Shown: piece by piece, positions 24,471 to 33,775 of the stretch
How the letters are laid out: each line of letters begins with the position of its first letter
Numbering within the stretch: the stretch's first letter is position 1
Source: Streptomyces sp. P9-A2
GTDB lineage: Bacteria > Actinomycetota > Actinomycetes > Streptomycetales > Streptomycetaceae
DNA length: 64,000 bases
Assembly: GCF_036634175.1 (NCBI RefSeq)
Contig: NZ_JAZIFX010000001.1
Coordinates: forward strand, 6,944,001 to 7,008,000
Direction: 5' to 3'
The notes under the pieces: generated by a model
What the model saw: the letters and a program-made list of their open reading frames with translations, nothing else
Database searches by the model: none
Told to the model about the DNA's origin: nothing
Program-made: the position numbers and the translations under genes

Positions 24471-25657
24471 TCGACCGGCTGGCGCTGACGAACTTCAAGG
24501 CCTTCCAGCACGTCGATCTGCCGCTCGGCCCGCTCACCCTGCTGACCGGCCTGAACTCCTCCGGCAAGAGCAGCGTCTTACAGGCCCTCGCGCTGCTGCA
24601 CCAGTCGTACACCGCCGGCGATCTCGACCGGGCGGACGAAGCGGCCCGGGAGGGGCAGCTGAAGCTCGGCGCGGTGCCCGGTACCGGCTTCCTGCTCAAC
24701 GGCGAACTGGTCGGCCTCGGCACCGGTCAGGACGTACTGCACGAGGACTTCACCGGTGACGAACCCGAGATCACCCTCGCGGTCAGCGAGGGTGCCTACC
24801 GGTACTCCTGGACCGTCGGGTACGAGAAGGAACAGAACCTGCTGCCGTTGGTCAGCGCCGACCTGCCGCTGACCAACGCGGGCACCACACCGCCGCCCGG
24901 CGAGGCCGCCGTCATCCCCGGCTACTTCACGGCCGGGTTCCAGTACCTGCACGCCGACCGGATCTCGCCCGCCGAGTTCTACCCGCGCGACCACCACACC
25001 GCGATCGGCCGCGGCTTCCTCGGCGTACGCGGCGAGCACACCGTCAACTACCTCCGCCATCACCACGGCAGCAGGGACGGGGTCGTCCCCGAACCGCTGC
25101 GGCACCCCGGCAGCAGGGACCGGGGACTGCTCGCCCAGGCCGCCGCCTGGATCGGCGAACTGTGCCCCGGCGTGGACATCCAGGCCGCGGCCATCGAGGG
25201 CACCGACGTGGTGCGGCTGTCGTACGGCTTCTCCGGGCCGCGCGGGCCCCGCCGCCGGCCCACCAACGTCGGATTCGGTCTCACCTACGCCCTGCCGATC
25301 GTCGTGGCCTGCCTGACGGCCCGGCCCGGGTCCCTGGTCCTGCTGGAGAACCCCGAGGCGCATCTGCACCCGCACGGGCAGACCCGGATGGCGGTCCTCG
25401 CCGCGTCCGCCGCCGCGCAGGGCGCACAACTGGTCGTCGAGACGCACAGCGACCACGTCCTCAACGGCGTACGGCTCGCCGTGAAGCAGGGGCTGCTGGC
25501 GCCCGAGCGGGCCGTACTCCACTACTTCCGGGGCGACCGCGACGGCTCCGGCGTCGACATCGTCAGCCCCCACATCGACCGGGACGGACGGCTCGACCAG
25601 TGGCCCGAGGGCTTCTTCGACGAGCTGGAGAACACGCTGGAGAGGCTGCTCGACTGA
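24467..25657 (+). CDS. AAA ATPase, OLD/DUF3696-like
   Basis: This 396-residue ABC-type ATPase of the AAA_15/21 (OLD-like) group has Walker A GLNSSGKS (28-35), a GFGLTYALPIVVA signature-like helix, Walker B LVLLENPEAHLHP (about 290-303) and the H-loop ETHSDH (about 325). There is no TOPRIM domain after it. The short tail (GFFDELENTLERLL) resembles DUF3696 proteins. ATPases of this kind often partner a DUF262 or nuclease protein in anti-phage systems. ATG 24467 overlaps the previous stop by 4 bases. The next gene follows after a 94-base gap. It likely senses or is triggered by phage factors; that is inference. Confidence 0.85.
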   Translation: MIDRLALTNFKAFQHVDLPLGPLTLLTGLNSSGKSSVLQALALLHQSYTAGDLDRADEAAREGQLKLGAVPGTGFLLNGELVGLGTGQDVLHEDFTGDEPEITLAVSEGAYRYSWTVGYEKEQNLLPLVSADLPLTNAGTTPPPGEAAVIPGYFTAGFQYLHADRISPAEFYPRDHHTAIGRGFLGVRGEHTVNYLRHHHGSRDGVVPEPLRHPGSRDRGLLAQAAAWIGELCPGVDIQAAAIEGTDVVRLSYGFSGPRGPRRRPTNVGFGLTYALPIVVACLTARPGSLVLLENPEAHLHPHGQTRMAVLAASAAAQGAQLVVETHSDHVLNGVRLAVKQGLLAPERAVLHYFRGDRDGSGVDIVSPHIDRDGRLDQWPEGFFDELENTLERLLD

Positions 25658-25751
25658 TGACCCGCCGCCCGGCTGCCGACCGGGCTGCGGCAGCCCGCAC
25701 ACCACGGTGCGGGGAGGGGAACGGCGCGGGGACGACAGCGGAGGGGGAGAC

Positions 25752-26696
25752 GTGCCACAGCTGTTTCTGAACGAGAGATCCTGCGAGTCGGCGTGCGATC
25801 CGGGCAGGGCCGACCGGGCCATGACGGACTTCGCCACCGCCGTCCTGAAGGTCTGGCGGAACGACAAACCCGGCACCGTCCTGATCGCGCGGGAACCGGT
25901 CACCGGACTCCAGCTCGCGCAGGGCCACCCCATCGGCAAGTGGCACGGCAACCCACGGAACCGGGACGCCTGGAAGCTCATGCTCCAGATGCAGACCAAG
26001 TACCCGCACCGGGCGGCCTTCCCCGACGGCGAGGGCTACTACGACATCGAGTACCGCCACGACGGCCGGACGGTGGTGGGGCTGGGGGCGGCCCACCTCA
26101 TGAAGGGCTTAGGTGTCTCGCTGCCGGTGGAACCCTGCTGGGCCGCCGACCACCTCACCCTGGAGCGGGAACAACTGGTCGAGGAGGAGGGCGACGCGGA
26201 CGGCTCGGCCGTCAGTGAGGTCCGCGTCCCGCACCTGTCCCTGCCGGACCACTACGAGACGCACCGGGCCTGGATCAAGGAAGGCGCGGACGCGGTCCGC
26301 AGAGGCGGACTGGACGCCGTACGCACCGGCGGCGAGCTGTGGCGGGAGCGGGCCCGTCTCTTTCCGCGCCTCCAGTTCCTGCCGCGCGTCGAAGGCGACC
26401 TGCTGGGCCTGGCCGAGGTGTGGGTGGGGCCGGTGCGCGAACGCCTCGCCGAACTGGAGGAGGCCGTCTCCACCTGGGACCCGGCCGCCCGGCCCATCGC
26501 GCCCGAGTGGAAGTCCGACGTGCGCACCGAGTTCCAGCACCGCCGGAAACTGTGCTGGTTCCCCGACGGCGGACGCGACGAACTCTTCGACTGGCACAGC
26601 GAGTTCCTGCCCAAGCCCGGCCGGCTGCACTTCCGGCTGCTGCACGACGAGCGCACCCTGCGCGTCGCGTACGTCGGCCGCAAACTGGGGGTCTGA
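25752..26696 (+). CDS. Hypothetical protein, third gene of the operon
   Basis: This 314-residue cytoplasmic protein has no recognised family. It starts MPQLFLNERSCES (GTG 25752 with GAGGGGGAG before it), a motif-like opening. Near residues 90-110 there is a YYDIEYRHDGRTVVGLG strand pair. Its end has a compact LCWFPDGG..LFDWHSEFLP module with GRLHFRLLHDERTL. It has no membrane helix and no obvious nuclease or ATPase motif. It is placed between the DUF3696-like ATPase and the DUF1998 giant, so it may be an adaptor or effector of the system. Clear codon bias confirms that it is coding. Confidence 0.7.
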   Translation: MPQLFLNERSCESACDPGRADRAMTDFATAVLKVWRNDKPGTVLIAREPVTGLQLAQGHPIGKWHGNPRNRDAWKLMLQMQTKYPHRAAFPDGEGYYDIEYRHDGRTVVGLGAAHLMKGLGVSLPVEPCWAADHLTLEREQLVEEEGDADGSAVSEVRVPHLSLPDHYETHRAWIKEGADAVRRGGLDAVRTGGELWRERARLFPRLQFLPRVEGDLLGLAEVWVGPVRERLAELEEAVSTWDPAARPIAPEWKSDVRTEFQHRRKLCWFPDGGRDELFDWHSEFLPKPGRLHFRLLHDERTLRVAYVGRKLGV

Positions 26697-26914
26697 GCCG
26701 CCGCCTCCGGGCACCGCACCGGCCGTCGCACGACCACCGGCCGGATCACCCCCCTGTGCCGTCGCCGCAGGTGGAAGCCGACCGGACGGGACCGCCCGCC
26801 GGATCTCCGACTACCTTGGGACCCGCACGGTGCCACGGACGGACCGCGACACCGGCCACCGGCGGACCGCAGCACCGTCGACGAACCACCAGGACCACCG
26901 AAGGAGAAGCCGGG

Positions 26915-29900
26915 GTGCGACCGACCCTCGCCGCCGAACAGGTACGCGACAGCCTGAGCCAGTACCTGTCGACGACGTACGCCCTGGCGGACGAAAGCAC
27001 CCGGCGCGCCCTGGAACGGTTCCTCGGCGACCCCGACGACGGCATCTTCCGCGGCCCCTACCTGCGCATCCGCACGCCCTTCCGGGCGGCCGAGGACGAC
27101 AGCTGGCAGCGGCACCTCACCTGGTACCCGCGCGGCTTCCGCCCGCACCGCCACCAGGCCGCCGCCTGGCAGCGCCTGTCGACCCTGAACGGACCGGCCC
27201 GGCCCACCCTGGTGACCACCGGCACCGGCTCCGGCAAGACCGAGTCGTTCCTCGTGCCGCTGCTCGACCACTGCCGGCGCGAGCGCGAGGCCGGCCGGGA
27301 AGGCGTCAAGGCCGTCCTGCTGTACCCGATGAACGCCCTCGCCACCGACCAGGCCCACCGCATCAACGACCACCTGGACAACCCCCGGGACGCCCGGCTC
27401 AGGGACGCCGGAGTCCGCGCCGGCCTGTACATCGGAGACAAGGCGTCCAAGGAGTTCAAGGAAGCCAACCCGCGCATCGCCGTGGACCGGGACGAGATCC
27501 GGCACACCCGCCCCGACATCCTGATCACCAACTACAAGATGCTCGACCTGCTCCTCCAGCGGCCCGAGGACCAGCGCCTGTGGCAGTCCGCGGACGGCCC
27601 CGCCCTCGCCTACGTCGTCCTCGACGAGTTCCACACCTACGACGGGGCCCAGGGCACCGACGTCGCCATGCTGCTGCGCAGACTCGGCGCCGTCACCGGC
27701 CTCGCCGAACCCGGCCGCCCCCTCGGCCCCGTCTGCCCCGTCGCCACCTCGGCCACCCTCGGCGAGGGCACGCCCGGCGCGGGCGGCGGATCCATGCTGG
27801 AGGTCGCGGAGCAGGTCTTCGGGACGCCGTTCCCCGAAGACGCCGTGGTGGGCGAAAGCCGCGCCAGTGTCCAGGAGTTCGCGGGAGAGAGCGACTTCAG
27901 GCTGCCGTTCCCGTCGCCGCAGGAGGTGGACGGGCTCGGCGACCCCACCCGCGACCGCGAGGCCCTCGACCAGCTCGCCGCCGCGTTCACCGGCAAGAGC
28001 GGGCTCGGCCCCGAGCAGCTCGGCCGCGAACTGCGCCGCCACCGGCTCACCGCCGCCGTCCTGGAGATCCTGGACGGCCGCCCCCGCACCATGGCCGAGA
28101 TCATGGAGGTACTGCCCCGGTACGCCTACCACTGGGGCGTGGCCGTCCAGCAGAACCCGGCCGTCGCCGCCCGCGCCCTCGCCCGCTACGTCGCGCTCCT
28201 GTCCACCGCCCGCGAGCCCGGCCGCCCCGACCGGCCGCTGCTGTCCATCGAGATCCACCACTGGGTGCGGTCCGTCTCCCGCGTCCTGCGCGGAATCAGC
28301 GCCTCCCGCGCGGAGTTCCGGTGGGACGACGAGCAGGTCGCGGCCGGCGGAGCCCTCGTCCGAAGCGGCGGCGGGACCGCCGTGGGGGCCGCGGGCCAGG
28401 GCGCCCCGCCCACCGGGAACGCCGCCGACGGACTGGAGACCGTTCCGGCCGGGGACAGCGCCACGCCGCCCGCCCAGGTCTTCCTGCCCGCCGTCTTCTG
28501 CCGCGAGTGCGGACGCTCGGGCTGGGCCGCCCTGTCCCCGGAGGCCGACCCGGCCGAACTGGACATGAACGCCACCAAGATCCGCCGGGCCTCGGTGAGC
28601 CGGGACAAGCGCCGCGTGCGCAACCTCATCGCCGCCACCCCGCACCAGGCGTACGAGGCGGCCTTCGCCGTCGAGAAACCCCGCAGCGGTCCCACCGTCA
28701 TGGTCCTCGACGGCCTCACCGGCCGGCTGCGGCCGCTGTCGCCCGACACGGACTTCGAACCGCCGTCCGACGACGGCGCCCCCCGCGCGCCGAAAACCCT
28801 GCACGACAGCGCCTTCGTCGTCACCGACCTCTCCGACGACCGGGCCGCGCTGGGCGACCAGTGCCCGGCCTGCCGCACCTTCAACGCCATCCGCTTCCTC
28901 GGCACCGGACTCGCCGCCCTGGCCGCCGCCTCCATCACCCAGCTGTTCACCGGCGGCGAGCTCGACAAGAACCTCAAGGAGAACAAGACCCTCCTGTTCA
29001 ACGACTCGGTGCAGGACGCCGCCCACCGCGCCGGATACGTCGCCAACCGCTCCTACACCTTCTCCCTGCGCGCCCTGCTCGCCGGCCACATCGACGAGGA
29101 CGAGCCGATCGCGCTCAGCGACCTGGCGGCCGACCTCATCGCCGACGTCGTCGACAGCAAGGCCGTCCGCGCCGCCGTCATCCCACCCGACCTGCACGTC
29201 GTCCGCGGTGTCGACACCCTCCTCGCGGGCCGCGGTCACGGATCGCGGGCCACCTGGGAGCTCATCGCGCAGCGGCTCGCGTTCTCGGCCGTCCTGGAGT
29301 TCGGACTCCGTTCCCGGCAGGGCCGGACCCTGGAACTCACCCGCACCGTCGCCGCGGACGTCCCCCTGGCCGACCCCGACGCCGTCGCCGACATCGTCCG
29401 CGAACTGCTGCACACCACCCCCGGCGACATCGCCCTGGCCGACGGCTCCCTGCCCGGACCCGACGACTGGACCGGCCACGTCCGCGGCCTCCTGGAACGG
29501 CTGCGCACCCGCGGCGCCGTCCGGCACGCCTGGCTGGACCCCTGGATCGACCAGGCCGGAGTGCGCCGATGGGCGGTCTGGGGCGGACGCCCCGCCGGCA
29601 TGCCCGCCTTCCCGCCCGGCGTGTCCGCGCCCGCCTTCCTGCTCGGCGGCCCCAAACAGGGCAGCGACGACTTCGACGTCGTCACCGGCCGGCTCGGCTG
29701 GTACCAGGACTGGGCCCGCCGCAGCCTCGGCCTGCGCCCCGACGCCGCCAACGCCTTCCTCGTACGGCTGCTGCCCGCCCTCGTCGACGCCGGCGTCCTG
29801 TCGGCCCGTACCAGCAAGGACGGCACCACCCGCGTGTACGGGCTCCAGCCCGGCCACGTGCACGTGCGCAAGCTCGCCGACGACACGGTCGCGGACGCCT

Positions 29901-32900
29901 CCGCGCACTGCCCCCGGTGCTCCTGGCAGCAGACCGTCCACCCCGACCTGGCCGGCCAGTGGCACGGCAGGCCCTGCCCGCGCTACCGCTGCGGCGGACA
30001 CCTGCGCACCGGCCAGGACCTGGAGAGCGGCGTCCGGCGGCGGGACTACACCGAGGACTTCTACCGGCGGATGTACCGGGAGGCCGGAGTCTTCACCATC
30101 AACACCGCCGAGCACACCGGCACCCTCAGCCGCCCCAAACGGGAAGCGGTCGAGAAGGCGTTCCGGGCGGGCACCGACGCCCACTACGCCAACCCCCAGG
30201 TCCTGTCCTGCACCCCGACCCTGGAACTCGGCATCGACATCGGCGACCTGTCCGCCGTGGTCCTCGCCTCCCTCCCCAAGGGCCCCGCCAACTACGTGCA
30301 GCGGGTGGGCCGCGCGGGCCGCGCCACCGGCAACGCCTACCTGCTCACCATGGTCGACCGCGGCCCCCGGGACCGCTACTACCTCGACGACCCCCGGCAG
30401 ATGATCGCCGGAGACATCCGGCCGCCCGGCTGCTTCCTGTCCGCCGTGGAGATCCTGCGCCGCCAGTACACGGCGCACCTGCTGGACCTGGTGGCCGCGG
30501 GACGCCTGCCCTCCGCTCCGGAGGACGGGGACGGGCCGGTCCGCCCGAGGCCGCACCTGGCCGCCGACCTCTTCGGCGCGTCCGCCTGGCAGGCCGAGTT
30601 CCAGCGGGCCGCCCGCGCCGCCGGACCCCGCCTGGTGGAGACCTTCCTCGGCTACTTCCCGCCCTGGGACGAGGCCCGCGGCACGGGCGTGAGCCCCCAG
30701 GCCGCCGACGAGCTGCGCCACTACGCGGCCACCGGCCTGGCCGACGCCCTGGACCGGGCCCGCCGGCAGTGGGAGGACCGGCGCGGCGAACTGCAACGCC
30801 GTATGCAGGACATCGACGCCGCGCACCGCGCGCTGGTGGCGGGCGACCCCGAACACGAACGGCAGGGCAGGGAACTGCGCGCCGAACGGCGCGCGGTCGC
30901 CCGCCGCTCCGGCGAACTCGGCCGCGAGACCGCGCACGGCGCGCTCGTCGACCTCGGCCTGCTGCCCAACTACAGCCTCGTCGACTCCGTGACCGAACTG
31001 GAGGCCACCCTCACCTGGCGCGAGGAGGCACCCGGCCAGGACGGCGGGGCCCGTGAGGTCCAGCACCGCAGCAAGGTGCTCAAGTACGACCGCTCGGCCC
31101 GCCTCGCCCTGGAGGACCTCGCACCCGGCAACCACTACTACGTCCAGGGCTACAAGCACCGCATCACCGGCCTCGACGTCGGAAGCCCCGGCCGCCCCTC
31201 CTGGCTGTGGTGGCGGATCTGCCCCGACTGCGGACACGTCCGCACCCACCGGGCGCAGCAGGACTCCACCGCCTGCCCGCGCTGCCGCTCCGCCGCCATC
31301 GGCGACATCGGATGCCTGCACAAGGTGCTGGTCCCGCACCGCGTCCTCGCCCGCGACCAGCGCGACGACGTACGGGTCCGCGACGACACCGACGAACGCG
31401 AACGGCGCCACTACACCGTGATCCCCGCCGTCGACATCCCGCGCGAGCACATCGACTCCGCCTGGCAGCACCACAAGGCCACCTTCGGCTGGGAGTTCAG
31501 CCGACGGGCCGTCATCCGGCACATCAACGTCGGCACCTCCCGCGTGGACACCGGAACCGACGACGCCTTCGCCGGCCGCCGTGTCCGGATCAACCCCTTC
31601 TGGGTCTGCGACGCCTGCGGCTTCGCCGACGCCGACGGCGGGCCCGCCGCCCAGCAGCAGGACAGCCTCGTACCGGTCAACGCCACGAAGTACCACCGGC
31701 CCTGGTGCCCCCGGCTGCGCGACGGCGTCGACAGCACCCGGCAGACCCAGCAGGGCGTGAGACTGCTGCTCGCCCACGAACTGCGCAGCGAGGCCCTGCG
31801 CATCCTGATCCCGGCCGTCACCGCCCACACCGCCGAACGCCTCGCCTCCTTCAAGGCGCTGCTGCTGGCCGGCATCGCCCGCAGCTACGGAGGCGACCCC
31901 GACCACCTGGCCGTGGTCACCGACTCGATGCCCGAACCGGGCGGTGACGGCGACGTCCGCAGGCACTTCCTCGTCCTGTACGACACCCTGCCCGGCGGCA
32001 CCGGCTACCTCCACCGCCTCGCCGGCCCGGACGGCCTGCACGACGTACTGACCCGCGCCCGCCAGGCGATCGAGAGCTGCGTCTGCGTCACGGAGGGCCG
32101 GCCCGCCTGCCACCGCTGCCTGCTGCGGCACGTCGCCGACAACGAGTACGAACTGGTCTCCCGCGAACACGCCCTGGACATGCTCGGCGAACTGCTCGGC
32201 CGGACCGGCGAGGGCTGGCACGCCGAGGAAGCGGACACCACCCGGGACATCTCCCTGGTCCGGCAGGTCGAGAGCGAACTCGAAGCGCTGTTCCGGCGCG
32301 GACTGCTCGACTGGGCGAAGGACGACGACGACGTCAGCGTGCGCACCTCGCAGAGCCCGGACGGGGAACGCGACACCACCCTGCGCTTCACGGCGCCCGA
32401 CGGCACGGTCAGCGGCTGGCGCATGGAGACCCAGACCGACCTCGGCTTCACCGTGCCCGACGTGGTCTTCCGCAGCCTCGACGACGACCGGCGGCGGGTC
32501 GCCGTCTACCTCGACGGCTACCGCTACCACGCGAGCCCCGAACACAACCGCGTCGCCGCCGACGCCGCCAAACGCACCCGGCTGCGCTCCGGGCACGGCT
32601 GGCAGGTCTTCCAGCTGACCTGGGACGACGTCAGGGCCTGGACCGGCCGGAGCAAACCACCCCTGGACCCGGTGTGGGAGCCCTACCGGAACACCGCGCA
32701 AAAGACAGCGTCCGACCTTCACCGGCGCATGCACGGCGGCGACCCGCGTGACCTGCCGCGCTTCGTGTGGAACAACCCGGTCAACACCCTGATCGGCTAC
32801 CTCACCACCCCCGACCCAGGAGTCTGGCGGCGGCGCGTGCAGAGCGCCCTCGCCGGATTCGCCGCGGTCTCGGCGACCAGCCGGGCCCTGGCCGACGGAC

Positions 32901-33775
32901 CGCGGACCGCCGAACGCGTCGCCGAGGCGCTGGCCGGCAAACGGCTGGCCGGCGGACGCGGGGGCGTACAGGTCATGGCGACCCGGGACGGCAGCGGCTG
33001 CCCCCTCACCATCGCCCTCGACCTGCGCCGCGGGCAGGCCGCGGCGGTGTGGACCGCCCTGACCGTGCTCGACGACGGCGCCGAGACCATCGCCGCCGAC
33101 GAGAACGCGCACCGCAGGCGCTGGCAGGCCTGGCTGTACTGGTCCAACCTGCTCCAGTTCCTCAACGACGGCGAGGGCGACGGCGTGCAGCTGGTGAGCA
33201 GCGCTCTGTCCGGCTTCGACCCCGTGGAACTCGCCGTGACCGGTGGCGCGGGCTGGCTCCAGTCGCGCCGGCAGGCCGCCGGGCAGGAGACGCGCGCCGC
33301 GTCGTCCCCGGACGCCAGCACCGCCGAGAAGGAGGCGAGCGCCCCCGCCGGGACGGTGAAGGACCCCGCCGAAGCCGTGGCCGACCAGGGCGGAGCCATA
33401 CGGGACCCCGCCTGGGACGAAGTGCTCGCCTATCTCGTCGACGAACCCGGTCTCGCCGAGCTGGCCGAGGGACTGGCCGCCGGGGGCGTGCCGGCACCCG
33501 TGGCGGGATTCGAACTCGGCCAGGACGCCTGGCCCGCCGAACTGGCGTGGCCCGCGCACCGCGTCGGCGTCGTCCTGGCCCCCCTGTCGGACGCGGAGGG
33601 CGAACCCGATCCGGACGACGTGCGCCGCGACGAGGCGTACGCGCGGGCCGACTGGCTGGTCCGCCCCGCGACCGGGTGGACCGTCGAGGAACTGGCGCAC
33701 GCACTGACCGGCCCGCCTCCCGGCCCCCACGCCGCACCGGATGACCTGAACGACCCTGAGGAGCAAGCACGATGA
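26915..33775 (+). CDS. 2286-residue DEAD/DEAH helicase with DUF1998 and Vsr-like nuclease
   Basis: The N-terminal motor shows GTGSGKT (103-109), DEFH (237-240) and a SATL motif near 280. The second lobe has TPTLELGID (about 1100) and QRVGRAGR (about 1129), the MrfA/DUF1998 helicase pattern. Several CxxC zinc ribbons lie between and after. The DUF1998 core with CVCVTEGRPACHRC is near 1722. A Vsr/DUF559-like nuclease region follows (VVFRSLDDDRRRVAVYLDG, HASPEHN, about 1845-1910), then about 370 unassigned residues. Size and layout recall DruE of Druantia or a fused DrmA-DrmB. GTG 26915 has AAGGAG before it; the stop overlaps the next gene by 4 bases. It probably unwinds and cuts foreign DNA. 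Confidence 0.83.
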   Translation: MRPTLAAEQVRDSLSQYLSTTYALADESTRRALERFLGDPDDGIFRGPYLRIRTPFRAAEDDSWQRHLTWYPRGFRPHRHQAAAWQRLSTLNGPARPTLVTTGTGSGKTESFLVPLLDHCRREREAGREGVKAVLLYPMNALATDQAHRINDHLDNPRDARLRDAGVRAGLYIGDKASKEFKEANPRIAVDRDEIRHTRPDILITNYKMLDLLLQRPEDQRLWQSADGPALAYVVLDEFHTYDGAQGTDVAMLLRRLGAVTGLAEPGRPLGPVCPVATSATLGEGTPGAGGGSMLEVAEQVFGTPFPEDAVVGESRASVQEFAGESDFRLPFPSPQEVDGLGDPTRDREALDQLAAAFTGKSGLGPEQLGRELRRHRLTAAVLEILDGRPRTMAEIMEVLPRYAYHWGVAVQQNPAVAARALARYVALLSTAREPGRPDRPLLSIEIHHWVRSVSRVLRGISASRAEFRWDDEQVAAGGALVRSGGGTAVGAAGQGAPPTGNAADGLETVPAGDSATPPAQVFLPAVFCRECGRSGWAALSPEADPAELDMNATKIRRASVSRDKRRVRNLIAATPHQAYEAAFAVEKPRSGPTVMVLDGLTGRLRPLSPDTDFEPPSDDGAPRAPKTLHDSAFVVTDLSDDRAALGDQCPACRTFNAIRFLGTGLAALAAASITQLFTGGELDKNLKENKTLLFNDSVQDAAHRAGYVANRSYTFSLRALLAGHIDEDEPIALSDLAADLIADVVDSKAVRAAVIPPDLHVVRGVDTLLAGRGHGSRATWELIAQRLAFSAVLEFGLRSRQGRTLELTRTVAADVPLADPDAVADIVRELLHTTPGDIALADGSLPGPDDWTGHVRGLLERLRTRGAVRHAWLDPWIDQAGVRRWAVWGGRPAGMPAFPPGVSAPAFLLGGPKQGSDDFDVVTGRLGWYQDWARRSLGLRPDAANAFLVRLLPALVDAGVLSARTSKDGTTRVYGLQPGHVHVRKLADDTVADASAHCPRCSWQQTVHPDLAGQWHGRPCPRYRCGGHLRTGQDLESGVRRRDYTEDFYRRMYREAGVFTINTAEHTGTLSRPKREAVEKAFRAGTDAHYANPQVLSCTPTLELGIDIGDLSAVVLASLPKGPANYVQRVGRAGRATGNAYLLTMVDRGPRDRYYLDDPRQMIAGDIRPPGCFLSAVEILRRQYTAHLLDLVAAGRLPSAPEDGDGPVRPRPHLAADLFGASAWQAEFQRAARAAGPRLVETFLGYFPPWDEARGTGVSPQAADELRHYAATGLADALDRARRQWEDRRGELQRRMQDIDAAHRALVAGDPEHERQGRELRAERRAVARRSGELGRETAHGALVDLGLLPNYSLVDSVTELEATLTWREEAPGQDGGAREVQHRSKVLKYDRSARLALEDLAPGNHYYVQGYKHRITGLDVGSPGRPSWLWWRICPDCGHVRTHRAQQDSTACPRCRSAAIGDIGCLHKVLVPHRVLARDQRDDVRVRDDTDERERRHYTVIPAVDIPREHIDSAWQHHKATFGWEFSRRAVIRHINVGTSRVDTGTDDAFAGRRVRINPFWVCDACGFADADGGPAAQQQDSLVPVNATKYHRPWCPRLRDGVDSTRQTQQGVRLLLAHELRSEALRILIPAVTAHTAERLASFKALLLAGIARSYGGDPDHLAVVTDSMPEPGGDGDVRRHFLVLYDTLPGGTGYLHRLAGPDGLHDVLTRARQAIESCVCVTEGRPACHRCLLRHVADNEYELVSREHALDMLGELLGRTGEGWHAEEADTTRDISLVRQVESELEALFRRGLLDWAKDDDDVSVRTSQSPDGERDTTLRFTAPDGTVSGWRMETQTDLGFTVPDVVFRSLDDDRRRVAVYLDGYRYHASPEHNRVAADAAKRTRLRSGHGWQVFQLTWDDVRAWTGRSKPPLDPVWEPYRNTAQKTASDLHRRMHGGDPRDLPRFVWNNPVNTLIGYLTTPDPGVWRRRVQSALAGFAAVSATSRALADGPRTAERVAEALAGKRLAGGRGGVQVMATRDGSGCPLTIALDLRRGQAAAVWTALTVLDDGAETIAADENAHRRRWQAWLYWSNLLQFLNDGEGDGVQLVSSALSGFDPVELAVTGGAGWLQSRRQAAGQETRAASSPDASTAEKEASAPAGTVKDPAEAVADQGGAIRDPAWDEVLAYLVDEPGLAELAEGLAAGGVPAPVAGFELGQDAWPAELAWPAHRVGVVLAPLSDAEGEPDPDDVRRDEAYARADWLVRPATGWTVEELAHALTGPPPGPHAAPDDLNDPEEQAR

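Noticed and set aside
26252..33766. About 2500-codon minus-strand open frame opposite the DUF1998 helicase
   Set aside because: Same shadow effect; composition is repetitive Gly/Ala/Val/Arg and no start or ribosome site or domain is seen.
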